A stretch of 64,000 bases of DNA from contig NZ_CP107904.1 of NCBI RefSeq assembly GCF_036013975.1, positions 4,651,001-4,715,000 of the forward strand. The letters are read 5' to 3'. This document shows, one piece after another, positions 55,363 through 63,665 of the stretch; the stretch's first letter is position 1, and the number at the start of each line of letters is the position of its first letter. The notes under the pieces were generated by a model. It was given only the letters and a program-made list of their open reading frames with translations, ran no database searches and was not told the origin of the DNA. The DNA comes from Kitasatospora sp. NBC_00458 (GTDB taxonomy: Bacteria > Actinomycetota > Actinomycetes > Streptomycetales > Streptomycetaceae). Both the position numbers and the translations under genes were made by a program.

Positions 55363-56106
55363 TCAGGCGCGGAGGCGGCTCAGTGCCGCGGTGGCGATGC
55401 CCTCGACGGAGGCCGGGGCGCCGGCGGACCGGCCGCTGAGCTCGACGATGCCGACCCTGGTGCCGCTGCGCAGGACCGCGACCCCGCCGCTGACCGTGCC
55501 GTCGCCGCTGTAGGACGGGTACCAGCGGGCGGTCCCGCCGGTGACGGTCAGGGTGTGGGCCGCGCCGTAGTGCCAGTGGCCGGCGGGCTCGTCCTGGCAG
55601 TCCTGGACGAGCGCGACGAGCTGCTTCTCCCAGGCGTCGGCCGCGGTCCCGGTGGGAGCGCTCGCAGCCGACTCGGTCAGGAGGCCTTCGGTGTCGAAGG
55701 TCCAGTTCACGGACGCGTACGCGGTGGCCCTGCCCTTGGTCAGGTCGCGCATCGTCTCCTCGCCGGAGCACGCGGACAGCCCCTGGCGCCCGGTCAGCGA
55801 GACGGTCGCGCCGACCGGGTTCAGGCCCTGCTGGAAGTAGTCCTCGCTCTGGAGGAGGTCGGCGGAGCCGAGCCCGGGCGCGGCGACCGCGACCGCGGCA
55901 GCGGCCGGGTGGGAGGCGGTGGCCGGGGCGGCGGCGACCGCCGGGGTGGCGGCGACCGCGGCCGCGGCCGGGTGCGCGGACCCGCCGGCGGTGGCCGACT
56001 GGGTGCCGACGACGCTGACCGTGATCAGTGCGGCGGCGAAGCAGGCCGCGGCGGCGACCCGGTTGCGGCGAACGGACTTCTGCTGGACGGCCTGGTTCTC
56101 GGTCAT
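55363..56106 (-). CDS. secreted PknH_C-like sensor-domain protein (paralogue A)
   Basis: 247 aa from ATG 56106 with AGGGGGACC upstream. Cytosolic start, signal/anchor helix (RVAAAACFAAALITVSVVGT), Ala-rich stalk, then an extracellular domain of about 160 aa. The domain has GLSACSGEETMRDL, VQDCQDEPAGHWHYG and GGVAVLRSGTRVGIVEL. It aligns with the protein encoded next upstream (56201). Paired cysteines and the overall pattern recall the PknH extracellular sensor domain of mycobacterial kinases; that link is my inference and needs a profile search. Confidence 0.65.
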   Translation of the reverse strand: MTENQAVQQKSVRRNRVAAAACFAAALITVSVVGTQSATAGGSAHPAAAAVAATPAVAAAPATASHPAAAAVAVAAPGLGSADLLQSEDYFQQGLNPVGATVSLTGRQGLSACSGEETMRDLTKGRATAYASVNWTFDTEGLLTESAASAPTGTAADAWEKQLVALVQDCQDEPAGHWHYGAAHTLTVTGGTARWYPSYSGDGTVSGGVAVLRSGTRVGIVELSGRSAGAPASVEGIATAALSRLRA

Positions 56107-56200
56107 CTGGTCCCCCTGCTGGTCGGGACGCCTGCTGCGTCCTCGTACGACCGGGGAGATGTCGCCGGAGGAGGGAAAGTTGGAGCCCCGACCGGCTGTT

Positions 56201-57067
56201 TCACAGCTGTGACAGAGCGGTCCTGACGACGCGGTCCATCGCGGCCGTCCCCAGGCAGGCACCGACCTCCAGCACCCCGTAGTGGCTGCCGCTGCGCAGC
56301 ACGGCGATGCCGCCGCAGGGCTCCTTGCCCTCGGGCGCTGCGCCGGTGGTGTTGAGGATTCCCGGGTAGGCGCCCATCCAGCTCGCGGTGACGTCCGGGG
56401 CGAGCTGCACCGTCGTGGTCTTGCCGTAGACCCAGTGCCCCGGCGGTTCCGCCTGGCAGGGCTCCTCCTCCAGCAGCAGGCGCGCGGCGAAGTTCCTTGC
56501 CAGGGAAGGGTTCCGGGCCTCGGCGGTGACCTCGCGGGCGACCTGGTCGCCGGGGTCGTCGGCCACCGTGGGGTCGTCCGGGTCGGCGCGGGAGCCGGTC
56601 ATCAGTCCGCGGAAGTGGGCACCGGGCCCGCCCAGGGTCTGGGTGAGGGTCTTCTCGCCGGAGCAGGCCGCGTTGGCGTAGGCCCCGTCGCCGTACCGGT
56701 CGGCGACGTGGATCCGCGCGGCGTCGACGTCCGGGCTGAACGCCGCGGGTCCCAGGAGGTTCGCGGTCGTCACCGGTCCGGTCGCACCGGCCGGCGAGGC
56801 GGAGCCGGAGGGCGAGGCCGAAATCGAGGGTGAGGCCGAGGGCGTCAGGCCGGACACGCCGGGCGTCGCGAGAGCGGACGCGCCCTGGGCCTCCCCGCCG
56901 ACCGCGGCACCCGACCGCGCTGCCGGGTGCGCGGTGGCGCCGGGGGGCGGTGGCAGGACGAACCGGCCGGTCGCCAGCCCGAGCGCGGCGGCTGCCACCA
57001 GGGCGGCGACGGCGGCCCGGGGCCGGACGGCGGCGAGTCCGCCGCCCGCCGCGGGACCGCCGTTCAC
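56201..57067 (-). CDS. membrane-anchored sensor-like protein coupled to the sigma factor (paralogue B)
   Basis: 288 aa from a GTG that overlaps the sigma-factor stop (GTGA), so translation is coupled. A short N-terminus precedes one helix (AAVAALVAAAALGLATGRF). A Ser/Ala/Pro stalk of about 60 aa follows, then the extracellular domain: NAACSGEKTLTQTLGG, EEEPCQAEPPGHWVYG and GGIAVLRSGSHYGVLEVG. No cytoplasmic anti-sigma domain is visible; only about 15 residues lie inside. It shares the Cys pattern of the 55363 product. Confidence 0.7.
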   Translation of the reverse strand: MNGGPAAGGGLAAVRPRAAVAALVAAAALGLATGRFVLPPPPGATAHPAARSGAAVGGEAQGASALATPGVSGLTPSASPSISASPSGSASPAGATGPVTTANLLGPAAFSPDVDAARIHVADRYGDGAYANAACSGEKTLTQTLGGPGAHFRGLMTGSRADPDDPTVADDPGDQVAREVTAEARNPSLARNFAARLLLEEEPCQAEPPGHWVYGKTTTVQLAPDVTASWMGAYPGILNTTGAAPEGKEPCGGIAVLRSGSHYGVLEVGACLGTAAMDRVVRTALSQL

Positions 57068-57663
57068 AGACCGGTGACCAGGCGCTCGCGCATGAAGCGG
57101 CGGGCCTGGTGGATACGGTCCTTGACCGTCCCCAGCGGGGCGTCCAGCTCGTCGGCCACCTGGGCGTAGGTCAGGTCGCCCAGGTCGCGCAGCACGAAGG
57201 ACTCCACCAGGGCGGGGTGCTGCTGCTCCAGCGCGGCCAGGGCCTCCATCAGGTCGAGCCTGGTCCCGGCGATGACACTGGTGGTCCGCGGGTCGACGGA
57301 CTCGGGGAGGTCGGCGTGGCTGTCCTCGGCGCGCCGGCGCATCGAGCGGTAGGTGGACCGGGCGGCGTTCGAGGCGATCACCGTCACCCAGCCCAGGAAG
57401 GAGCCGTGGCCGCCGTACCCGCCCAGGTGCGTGCTGATGGACAGCAGCGCGTCCTGCGCGGCCTCCTCCGCGTCGGCGTGGTGAGGCAGGAAGCGCGAGC
57501 AGCGGCGCAGCACCACCGGCCGCAGCTTGGCCAGCAGGTACTCCATCGACCCCGGCTCCCCCGCCTGAGCAGCCGCCACGAGCCGCTCCAGCTCGCCTTC
57601 CTCGAACACCCGGATCCCCCGTATCGTCCCGCCCGGCATCCCCGTCGAATGGGAGTTCCACAC
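57064..57663 (-). CDS. ECF-type RNA polymerase sigma factor
   Basis: Up to 199 aa; GTG 57663, ATG 57639 and GTG 57609 are possible starts (the last has GGGGGAT upstream). Region 2 is LRPVVLRRCSRFLPHHADAEEAAQDALLSI in part, with a WVTVIASNAARSTYR 2.4-like helix. Region 4 is ALAALEQQHPALVESFVL then LTYAQVADELDAPLGTVKDR. It is divergent from a Ser/Thr kinase within 30-83 bp and cotranscribed with two sensor-like exported proteins. No classical anti-sigma gene is adjacent, which raises the possibility of kinase control. Confidence 0.9.
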   Translation of the reverse strand: MWNSHSTGMPGGTIRGIRVFEEGELERLVAAAQAGEPGSMEYLLAKLRPVVLRRCSRFLPHHADAEEAAQDALLSISTHLGGYGGHGSFLGWVTVIASNAARSTYRSMRRRAEDSHADLPESVDPRTTSVIAGTRLDLMEALAALEQQHPALVESFVLRDLGDLTYAQVADELDAPLGTVKDRIHQARRFMRERLVTGL

Positions 57664-57692
57664 TCCCCCCGACTCCGGCAGAATGCTGCCAC

Positions 57693-58616
57693 ATGCGCAA
57701 GCTCGGCCGTTACCTCCTCCTGGAGCGGCTCGGAGCCGGTTCCTTCGCGACGGTCTGGAAGGCCTACGATCCGGAGCTCGACACCGAGGTCGCGGTGAAA
57801 GTGCTGGCCGAGAACTGGGCCGCCAACGCCGATGTGCGCGAGCGGTTCCTGACGGAGGCGCGGCTGCTGCGCCGGATCGCCAGCCCGCGGGTGGTCCGGG
57901 TGCACGACGTCGGGGTGCAGGAGGACCGGCCCTACTTCGTCATGGACCACGTACGCGGCGGCACCCTGGCGGACCGGGTCGGCCGGTGCGACCCGCAGGA
58001 GGCGCTGCGGCTGGCCGCGGAGGCGGGCTACGCGGTCCAGGTCCTGCACGAGGCGGGCGTGGTGCACCGCGACGTCAAGCCGTCCAACCTGCTGCTCGCC
58101 ACCGGCCCCGCGCCCGCCGCGGTGCTGGTGGCGGACCTGGGCAGCGCCAAGCAACTGGCCGACGCGTCCGGGCTGACGGTGACCACGGGCACGCCCGCGT
58201 ACATGGCACCGGAACAGGCCTTCCAGACCGGCGGGTTCGACGGGAGGGCCGACGTGTACGCGCTGGCCGTCGTGGCCTACGAGCTGCTGACCGGGCAGAA
58301 GCCGTTCGGCCCGGGCGGACGCGCCACGGCCCTGATGACCGACGGACCGACCGCCTCGACGCTGCCGGCCCTCCCGGCCGGGGCGGAGGTCCCACCGCAC
58401 GTCGCCGTGCTGCTCCGGGCCGCGATGTCCGTCGAGCCGGCGGACCGCCCGCCGACCGCCCAGGCCTTCGCGGACGCCCTGCTGGCTCCGGCGCCGCAGC
58501 CCGGGCCCCCGGGGCGTGTCCGGGAAGGCCCCGGGTGGCTGACCCCGCGCGCGGTCTGCCTGGCGTCGGGCACGGTGTTCACGGCGGCGACCCTGCTGGG
58601 CTGGCTGCAGCGCTGA
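57693..58616 (+). CDS. membrane-tethered Ser/Thr protein kinase without extracellular domain
   Basis: 307 aa. Hanks motifs: GAGSFATVWKAYD (P-loop), VAVKVLAENW (Lys), VVHRDVKPSNLLL (catalytic Asp127), ADLGSAKQL (DLG instead of DFG) and TPAYMAPEQAF. After the kinase core comes a short Pro linker. A single C-terminal helix (LASGTVFTAATLLGWLQR) ends the protein, so nothing is exposed outside. The divergent operon supplies a sigma factor and exported sensor-like domains. No ribosome site is seen before the ATG; CAGAAT 8 nt upstream suggests a leaderless message. Confidence 0.92.
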   Translation: MRKLGRYLLLERLGAGSFATVWKAYDPELDTEVAVKVLAENWAANADVRERFLTEARLLRRIASPRVVRVHDVGVQEDRPYFVMDHVRGGTLADRVGRCDPQEALRLAAEAGYAVQVLHEAGVVHRDVKPSNLLLATGPAPAAVLVADLGSAKQLADASGLTVTTGTPAYMAPEQAFQTGGFDGRADVYALAVVAYELLTGQKPFGPGGRATALMTDGPTASTLPALPAGAEVPPHVAVLLRAAMSVEPADRPPTAQAFADALLAPAPQPGPPGRVREGPGWLTPRAVCLASGTVFTAATLLGWLQR

Positions 58617-59222
58617 ACCCGACGGGGAGCCGGTCCGCACCGGCGGCCGCGCCCCGGAGCCGAACCCGGCCGGTGCCCACCCCGACGGCAGCCCCGACGG
58701 CAGCCGGGCGGATCCGGCCGGGGGCGCTGGTCACCTCGGTCAATTCTTTTTCACCTATCGCAGCCTGAGCTGCGGAAACGACCTGGAGCCCACACGCTGC
58801 GTCTCCCTAGGCCCGTCAGGGCTCACCTGGATGGAATCGGATCTCGCCTGGCGGGCGACCTGAGCCGCCCGGTGGCCAGGGCGGACTTGGCGGCAGCTGT
58901 TGACCCAGCGGCGTGGGTCGGTCCTCGTCGACAGCGCCGTCTGTCTCCCGAGCGGGGAAGGCTGCCCCAGCGCGGTCGACCTGGCTGAACCGGAGCAGCT
59001 CCTTCCTGATGGTCAAAGTCGCTCATCTTCTGGGCAAGTTGGAAGATCCGACGGTTGCTCACCACAAGTGCGCTACGGTGAGAGCGGCAAGGAGTCCGGG
59101 ACAGCGCCTGGATCACCGCTGATCTATTCAAGGCACGGAGCGTCGGAAAGCACCCTCGCCACCGCCTTCTTCCCCCGTGACTCACGTGACCAGCGGGCTG
59201 CCATCAGCACGGTGGTCGAAAG
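58617..59222. other. 606-bp region without a supported gene
   Basis: Composition drops in GC from about 58740 to 59220. Only short open frames are present and none has a convincing start plus homology. A 66-aa minus-strand frame (58816-59016) begins TIRKELLRFSQVDRAG, which looks protein-like, but nothing else supports it. The segment marks the border of the accessory region. Confidence 0.5.
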
Positions 59223-60224
59223 GTGCCCACTGTGACCATCTACTCCCAGCATGCGAACCGCGGGAAATCGCAGATCCTCGCGACCTACCAGGGCCCGGAC
59301 GGGGTTGCATCGTCCACTGTGACGAGCCTGAGCAGCCCTGCTCTCGCGGCGCCGATCGTTGATGCGCTCAACCGGATCTCCGCCCTGGCCACTGTCCCGT
59401 TGAGTGTTTTCGATCGCCGCAATCGCGGTGTGAACCGCTACCCGCGAACGCACCTCGCAGCGCTTACCAACCGGGACTTGCGCGCCGATCTCCTGAACGG
59501 CTCGCACAGCCTGTGGTACGAGTACACATGCCTGCAACTTCACCAAGCGCTCGTCGACTTGGATGCTGCACTGGCGGCCGTGCCCCCGCCTGTCCTGACC
59601 GCGATCGAGGCGGAACTGGGGACAGAGGAGCGCGGGCTGCGCGATGCGTTGGCGGAGTACTCGGAGGGAATCCCCGTTCCTGAGACGGAGAGCCGGCGGG
59701 ACTGGGAATTCGGCTACCCGTTCGTGGCCTATGACGGCGGGATGCAGATGCTGAGCCGCGAGGTCCGGAAGCAGCTGGATCGCCTCGAAGAGGGGATCTC
59801 ACCCGAGCAGCGGATGCAGGCCGTTGCGGACCTGCGGGTGCTGGTGACGGCCTATTCTCAATGCTCCAGCGAGCAGGCCGCGCTGGATTACACCCCTGTC
59901 GGTATCTTCACGGAACCGTACGATTCGGACGGCTACTACATGTCGATCCTTGCGCCGGAGCCCGGCAACAAGGACGCCGACTCTTGGGAGATCGAGATCG
60001 GCCGCTGGCGACCGGATGACCCTGACGACCCGGAGTGCAGTAGCGCGACTGGCATCGTGGCGATTCGCTGCGAACTGCCTACGTCACCGGAGGCATCCCA
60101 GCTCGTCGGCCTGCTGGACAAGGTTGAGCAACAGTCAGTCCTACTCGCCAAGTGGGCCGAGTCGCTCGTCGGGGCGACGCTCGATGGAACCGAATTCGTG
60201 GTCACCCAGGGCCGTGACGGCTGA
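59223..60224 (+). CDS. hypothetical cytoplasmic protein
   Basis: 333 aa from GTG 59223 (GTG 59232 possible). Mixed alpha/beta protein with no signal peptide or membrane segment. The N-terminal strand TVTIYSQH, a helical middle (LRADLLNGSHSLWYEYTCLQ, then LHQALVDLDAALAAV) and an acidic C-terminal half (WEIEIGRWRPDDPDDPEC) are visible. Codon use is less GC-biased than in the core genes, suggesting acquisition. I recognise no family and assign no function. Confidence 0.7.
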   Translation: MPTVTIYSQHANRGKSQILATYQGPDGVASSTVTSLSSPALAAPIVDALNRISALATVPLSVFDRRNRGVNRYPRTHLAALTNRDLRADLLNGSHSLWYEYTCLQLHQALVDLDAALAAVPPPVLTAIEAELGTEERGLRDALAEYSEGIPVPETESRRDWEFGYPFVAYDGGMQMLSREVRKQLDRLEEGISPEQRMQAVADLRVLVTAYSQCSSEQAALDYTPVGIFTEPYDSDGYYMSILAPEPGNKDADSWEIEIGRWRPDDPDDPECSSATGIVAIRCELPTSPEASQLVGLLDKVEQQSVLLAKWAESLVGATLDGTEFVVTQGRDG

Positions 60225-60233
60225 GCATCGCGT

Positions 60234-60269
60234 TTGTCCGCCGGCGGCCTTGCGACCGTCGGCGGACAA
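60234..60269. terminator. bidirectional terminator
   Basis: A 10-bp stem (TTGTCCGCCG with CGGCGGACAA) lies between the convergent hypothetical gene and LLM oxidoreductase; TTTG on one side and CAA on the other give short U-tracts both ways. Confidence 0.75.
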
Positions 60270-60289
60270 CACTGCAACGCTGGCCTTGA

Positions 60290-61177
60290 TCAGCCCAGTT
60301 GGGCGAGGCCCTCGGTGGCGATCTTCTCGAAGACGGCGAGGTCGTTCTCGAAGATGGAGTCCGGCACCGGCCAGTGGATGACCAGCTCGGTGATGCCCAG
60401 CTCCTGGTACTTGCCGGCCCAGTCGACGAAGGCGTCGAGGGACTGCAGGGGCTTCTCGGCCGTCGAGCCCTGGAGCAGGACCTTCTCCAGCTCGCGGACG
60501 TCGCGGCCCGCCGCCTCGCAGGCGGCGGTCAGCTTCGCCAGCTGCGCGGCGATCACCTCGGGTGCCTGCTCGACCGGTACGTCCGCCGGGCCGCGCGGGT
60601 CGCCGTAGGTGACCCAGCCCTGCCCGTACTCGGCGGCCAGGCGGAGCCCGCGCGGGCCGGTCGCGGCGACGTAGAACGGGACCCGGGGCGTCTGCACGCA
60701 GCCGGGGATGTTCCGTGCCTCGACGGCCGAGTAGTACGTGCCCTCGCGGGTCGTGGCGTCGTTGGTCAGCAGCTCGTCCAGCAGCGGCAGGAACTCGGCG
60801 AACCGGTCCGCCCGATCCTTCGGCGACCACGCCTCCTGCCCCATCGCCGTCGCGTCGAACCCGACCCCGCCGACCCCGATCCCCAGCGTCAGCCGGCCGC
60901 CGGACACGTCGTCCAGCGTGATCAGCTCCTTCGCCAACGTCACCGGGTGGCGAAAGTTCGGTGACGTGACGAGGGTCCCCAACCGGAGCCGCTCGGTCGC
61001 CGTTGCCGCTGCCGTCAGCGTCGGGATCGACCCGAACCACGGTTCGTCCCGGAAGCTCCGCCAAGACAGGTGGTCGTAGGTGTACGCGGCGTGGAAGCCG
61101 AGGTCGTCGGCTCGACGCCAGATCTTCTGCCCCTCGCTCCACCGGTGGATGGGGAGGATCACGGTACTCAGACGCAT
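60290..61177 (-). CDS. LLM-class F420-dependent oxidoreductase
   Basis: 295-aa luciferase-like TIM-barrel flavin/F420 enzyme starting at ATG 61177 (RLSTVILPIHRW). Family blocks seen: DLGFHAAYTYDHLSW, LRLGTLVTSPNFRHPVTLAK, GGRLTLGIGVGG and TPRVPFYVAATGPRGLRLA. The substrate is unknown; in actinobacteria such enzymes reduce or oxidise diverse specialised metabolites using F420. A detached copy of the last 59 codons occurs at 63297-63476 in opposite orientation. Confidence 0.9.
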   Translation of the reverse strand: MRLSTVILPIHRWSEGQKIWRRADDLGFHAAYTYDHLSWRSFRDEPWFGSIPTLTAAATATERLRLGTLVTSPNFRHPVTLAKELITLDDVSGGRLTLGIGVGGVGFDATAMGQEAWSPKDRADRFAEFLPLLDELLTNDATTREGTYYSAVEARNIPGCVQTPRVPFYVAATGPRGLRLAAEYGQGWVTYGDPRGPADVPVEQAPEVIAAQLAKLTAACEAAGRDVRELEKVLLQGSTAEKPLQSLDAFVDWAGKYQELGITELVIHWPVPDSIFENDLAVFEKIATEGLAQLG

Positions 61178-61236
61178 GTCGTCGACCCTAACCGGACCTG
61201 GCCGGACGCATCGGTGGCGTGCCGGGCAGGCGCGGA

Positions 61237-61650
61237 TCAAGTAGTGGTGTGTGCAGGCCGCCCACCGGTCATCGCCGATCGCAGGGCGGTTCTGACGCGT
61301 GCAGCACCCGCAGTCGCTACGTCCGCACCCCCGCCCACCGCGATGGTCCGGGTTGCGAGGCCCGCGCAGGGACGGCAGATGCCCGGCCGGGGCACCGGGT
61401 CGTGGCACTTGGCGCACTCGGCGTACCGGGGTGCTGTGGGCTTCACGGGGGCCTGGACGGGTGGCATCCTGCGCTCCAGGTGGTTGCGGAGCACCGCCAC
61501 CGCCGAGTGCACCGGGGTCGGCAGGCCGGGCAGCAGGGCTTGGGCGAGGTCTGCGGGGGTACATCCGCGCTCCAGCCACTGCGCGATCTGCGGGGCGAGC
61601 GTCCGCGCCTCGGCCTCTCCAAGGTGCAGGCGCGGCTCCGGGCGGATCAC
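61237..61650 (-). pseudogene. C-terminal remnant of a Streptomyces HTH/zinc-ribbon protein
   Basis: 137 codons. The frame opens just after a TAG and has no good start. It carries a helical segment LHLGEAEARTLAPQIAQWLE, then VLRNHLERRMPPV, and a zinc-ribbon-like CAKCHDPVPRPGICRPC. This is the pattern I know from the C-terminal part of many Streptomyces HTH regulators whose N-terminal wHTH is missing here. It is therefore read as a truncated gene; an intact short protein is the alternative. Confidence 0.5.
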
Positions 61651-61762
61651 CCCGAACAGCGTGGCGACCCCCTCACGGACCTGCTCGTCCTACCTTGTTC
61701 CAATATGGAGGTGTGCAGGGGTGGCGCAACCGGCGGCCAGGAGCCACGACAGGCGGTGAACG

Positions 61763-62293
61763 ATGGATCGTGCGACCGACCCGGTGGCCAGCGAGGTCGC
61801 GGTGAGACGCTTCTCTGCCGATGACTCCGTGGAGGAGTTGACCACCCTGCTTCATCGCGCCTACGCCGATCACGCTGCAGCAGGGCGGGCCTTCTTTGCC
61901 TCCTACCAGTCGGTGGAGGACACGGCCATCCGACTTGGAAGGGGTGAGTGCTGGCTGGCACTGCAGGGAGCCGTGCTGGTGGGAACCGTGACGCTGGCGG
62001 CCCGGTACAAGGTGCAGGACGGGTACCCAGCCCCGGCGGGAGCGGGCTCGTTCTGGCAACTGGCGGTGGATCCCGCGTACTGCAGGACGGGTCTCGGGCA
62101 ACGGCTGTTGACCCTGGCGGAGGAGCGTATCGCCGCTCTTGGGGCGACCGAGGCGGTCATCGATACGTCGGTCGAAGCGATCGAGTTGGTCGGCTGGTAC
62201 CGCCGACGGGGATACGACCCGATTGGCACCTGGCGGTGGGATGTGACCAACTACGAGAGCGTCGTTCTTCTGAAGACCCTGCCTGCAGGCTGA
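61763..62293 (+). CDS. GNAT-family N-acetyltransferase
   Basis: 176 aa from ATG 61763. The acetyl-CoA loop is in FWQLAVDPAYCRTGLGQRLL (motif A, R-x-x-G-x-G/A variant RTGLGQ). The terminal strand GWYRRRGYDPIGTWRWD is typical. The N-terminal helix ELTTLLHRAYADHAAAG may form the substrate site. The substrate is unknown. It is followed by an 18-bp perfect hairpin. Confidence 0.88.
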   Translation: MDRATDPVASEVAVRRFSADDSVEELTTLLHRAYADHAAAGRAFFASYQSVEDTAIRLGRGECWLALQGAVLVGTVTLAARYKVQDGYPAPAGAGSFWQLAVDPAYCRTGLGQRLLTLAEERIAALGATEAVIDTSVEAIELVGWYRRRGYDPIGTWRWDVTNYESVVLLKTLPAG

Positions 62294-62309
62294 CCGCCGG
62301 ATACGGAAG

Positions 62310-62350
62310 GGCTGCGGTCGCGTCCCCAAATCGGGGACGCGACCGCAGCC
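62310..62350 (+). terminator. 18-bp perfect hairpin terminator
   Basis: Arms 62310-62327 and 62333-62350 are perfectly complementary and close an AAATC loop, 17 bp after the acetyltransferase stop. Confidence 0.88.
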
Positions 62351-62365
62351 GAGGCCGTCCGCCCC

Positions 62366-62533
62366 GTGCTCGACCTGCCCATCGAGCAGCGGAACTTCGG
62401 CATCACCAGCAGTGCCCAGCGCGTCCACGCCGCGCTGCCGTCCAGTGGTCGTAGTGCCGGCGGAGCGGCGGTTGACCTGCGCGAGGAGATCGAGGCGTTC
62501 ACCGCCAACCCGACATCGGTCCTCATCCGGTGA
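62366..62533 (+). CDS. possible small protein or gene remnant
   Basis: 55 codons from GTG 62366 to TGA 62533 read LDLPIEQRNFGITSSAQRV, then VDLREEIEAFTANPTSVLIR. The residue mix looks coding, but there is no ribosome site and it follows a terminator. It may be the C-terminal relic of a lost gene. Confidence 0.25.
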   Translation: MLDLPIEQRNFGITSSAQRVHAALPSSGRSAGGAAVDLREEIEAFTANPTSVLIR

Positions 62534-62556
62534 CCGCGCAGGTAGGCTCCGCGGCC

Positions 62557-63189
62557 ATGACCTCAGTCCACCTGGCCGGCCCCCGCCTGGTACTTCGCGA
62601 GATCGAGCACGAGGACACCGACGCCCTCCTGGCCGTCTACGGCGACCCCGAGGCCACCCGGCACCTCAGCTTCGAGCCCCGCACCCGCGACCAGGTCCAG
62701 GCGATCGTCGACCGCTCGATGCAATCGGCGACGGACAGCCCGAGGACCGAGTACGGCCTCGCCGTCACCCACCTCGGCGACCACCGGCTGATCGGGTACG
62801 CCCGCCTGGCCACCGAGCCTCAGCAGGCCGCCACCATCGGCTTCGCCCTCCATCAAGCGGAGTGGGGCAAGGGGCTCGGCACCGAGACCGTCCACCTCCT
62901 GTGCGCACTCGGCTTCAACGCCCTCGGCCTGCACCGAATCTGGGCCGCCCGCTCTCCGCTCAACGAGGCGTCCGCGCGGACGCTCCTCCGCGTCGGCATG
63001 ACCGAGGAAGGCCGCATCCGCGACCACGTCTTCGTCAACGGAGCATGGCGTGACTCGATCACCTACTCGGTCCTGGAGCACGAGTGGACACCGATCGAGG
63101 GGCTGCGGGCCCCCGACGCGATCGTGCCCGATGCCACGAAGGCACTCTCCCGGGATGACCCGCCTGACGACGTGTCGCACGGAGGGTGA
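62557..63189 (+). CDS. RimJ/RimL-type GNAT N-acetyltransferase
   Basis: 210 aa from ATG 62557 (GTG 62530 possible). Acetyltransf_3 layout: GPRLVLREIEHEDTDAL, GDPEATRHLSF, TIGFALHQAEWGKGLGTETV (CoA loop GKGLGT) and NALGLHRIWAARSPLNEAS followed by LLRVGMTEEGRIRDHVF. Members acetylate ribosomal N-termini, antibiotics or small amines. The C-terminal 25 residues are extra and acidic. It is unrelated in detail to the GNAT gene just upstream. Confidence 0.88.
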   Translation: MTSVHLAGPRLVLREIEHEDTDALLAVYGDPEATRHLSFEPRTRDQVQAIVDRSMQSATDSPRTEYGLAVTHLGDHRLIGYARLATEPQQAATIGFALHQAEWGKGLGTETVHLLCALGFNALGLHRIWAARSPLNEASARTLLRVGMTEEGRIRDHVFVNGAWRDSITYSVLEHEWTPIEGLRAPDAIVPDATKALSRDDPPDDVSHGG

Positions 63190-63296
63190 AGCCGTGCTGA
63201 CCGAGCTAGTGGTGCCGCACATGGTGATCCCTGGCATCACCGAGTTCGCTCGTGGGGGATTTCCCGACCCGCCAGCCACCGACGACGGCAACCACT

Positions 63297-63476
63297 GGGT
63301 CGACGGCGGAGAAGCCGCTGGAGTCGGTGGACGCCTTCGTGGACTGGGCCGGGCGCTACCGGGAGCTGGGCATCACCGAGCTGGTGATCCACTGGCCGGT
63401 CCCGGACTCGATCTTCGAGAACGACCCGGAGGTCTTCGAGCGGATCGCCACCGAGGGCCTCGCCCAGCTCGGCTGA
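63297..63476 (+). pseudogene. 3'-end fragment of an LLM-class oxidoreductase
   Basis: The 59 codons from GSTAEKPLESVDAFVDWAG to IATEGLAQLG match the C-terminus of the 60290-61177 product at 52 of 59 positions. The rest of the gene is absent, and the preceding 45 nt are unrelated. Orientation is opposite to the full gene about 2.1 kb away. It is a decayed partial duplicate or the scar of a replaced second copy. Confidence 0.8.
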
Positions 63477-63511
63477 CCGCGGGCCCGCCGGTGCGCGGCG
63501 GACCGTCAGGT

Positions 63512-63548
63512 GCCCGGCCGGTCCCCGGTGGAGAGGGGCCGGCCGGGC
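63512..63548 (+). terminator. hairpin after the LLM fragment
   Basis: GCCCGGCC and GGTCCCC on the left pair with GGGGCC and GGCCGGGC on the right, with a small bulge. Confidence 0.5.
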
Positions 63549-63665
63549 GGGCCGGGAGGAGCGGATCCCCTAGGGGACGGCGGGGCGGATGTCATACCGC
63601 AGCAGCAGAGGTGCTCGTCATCCGAGCTCATGGCCCGGACGGGACCCGGCCACTACCTTGGGCAG

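Noticed and set aside
56201..57067. Anti-sigma factor identity for the gene coupled to the sigma factor
   Set aside because: Position fits, but only about 15 residues precede the membrane helix, so there is no room for a cytoplasmic sigma-binding domain such as a zinc anti-sigma fold.
58816..59016. 66-codon minus-strand frame beginning TIRKELLRFSQVDRAG
   Set aside because: The opening looks protein-like, but the rest is Pro/Gly-rich, there is no ribosome site and no recognisable family.
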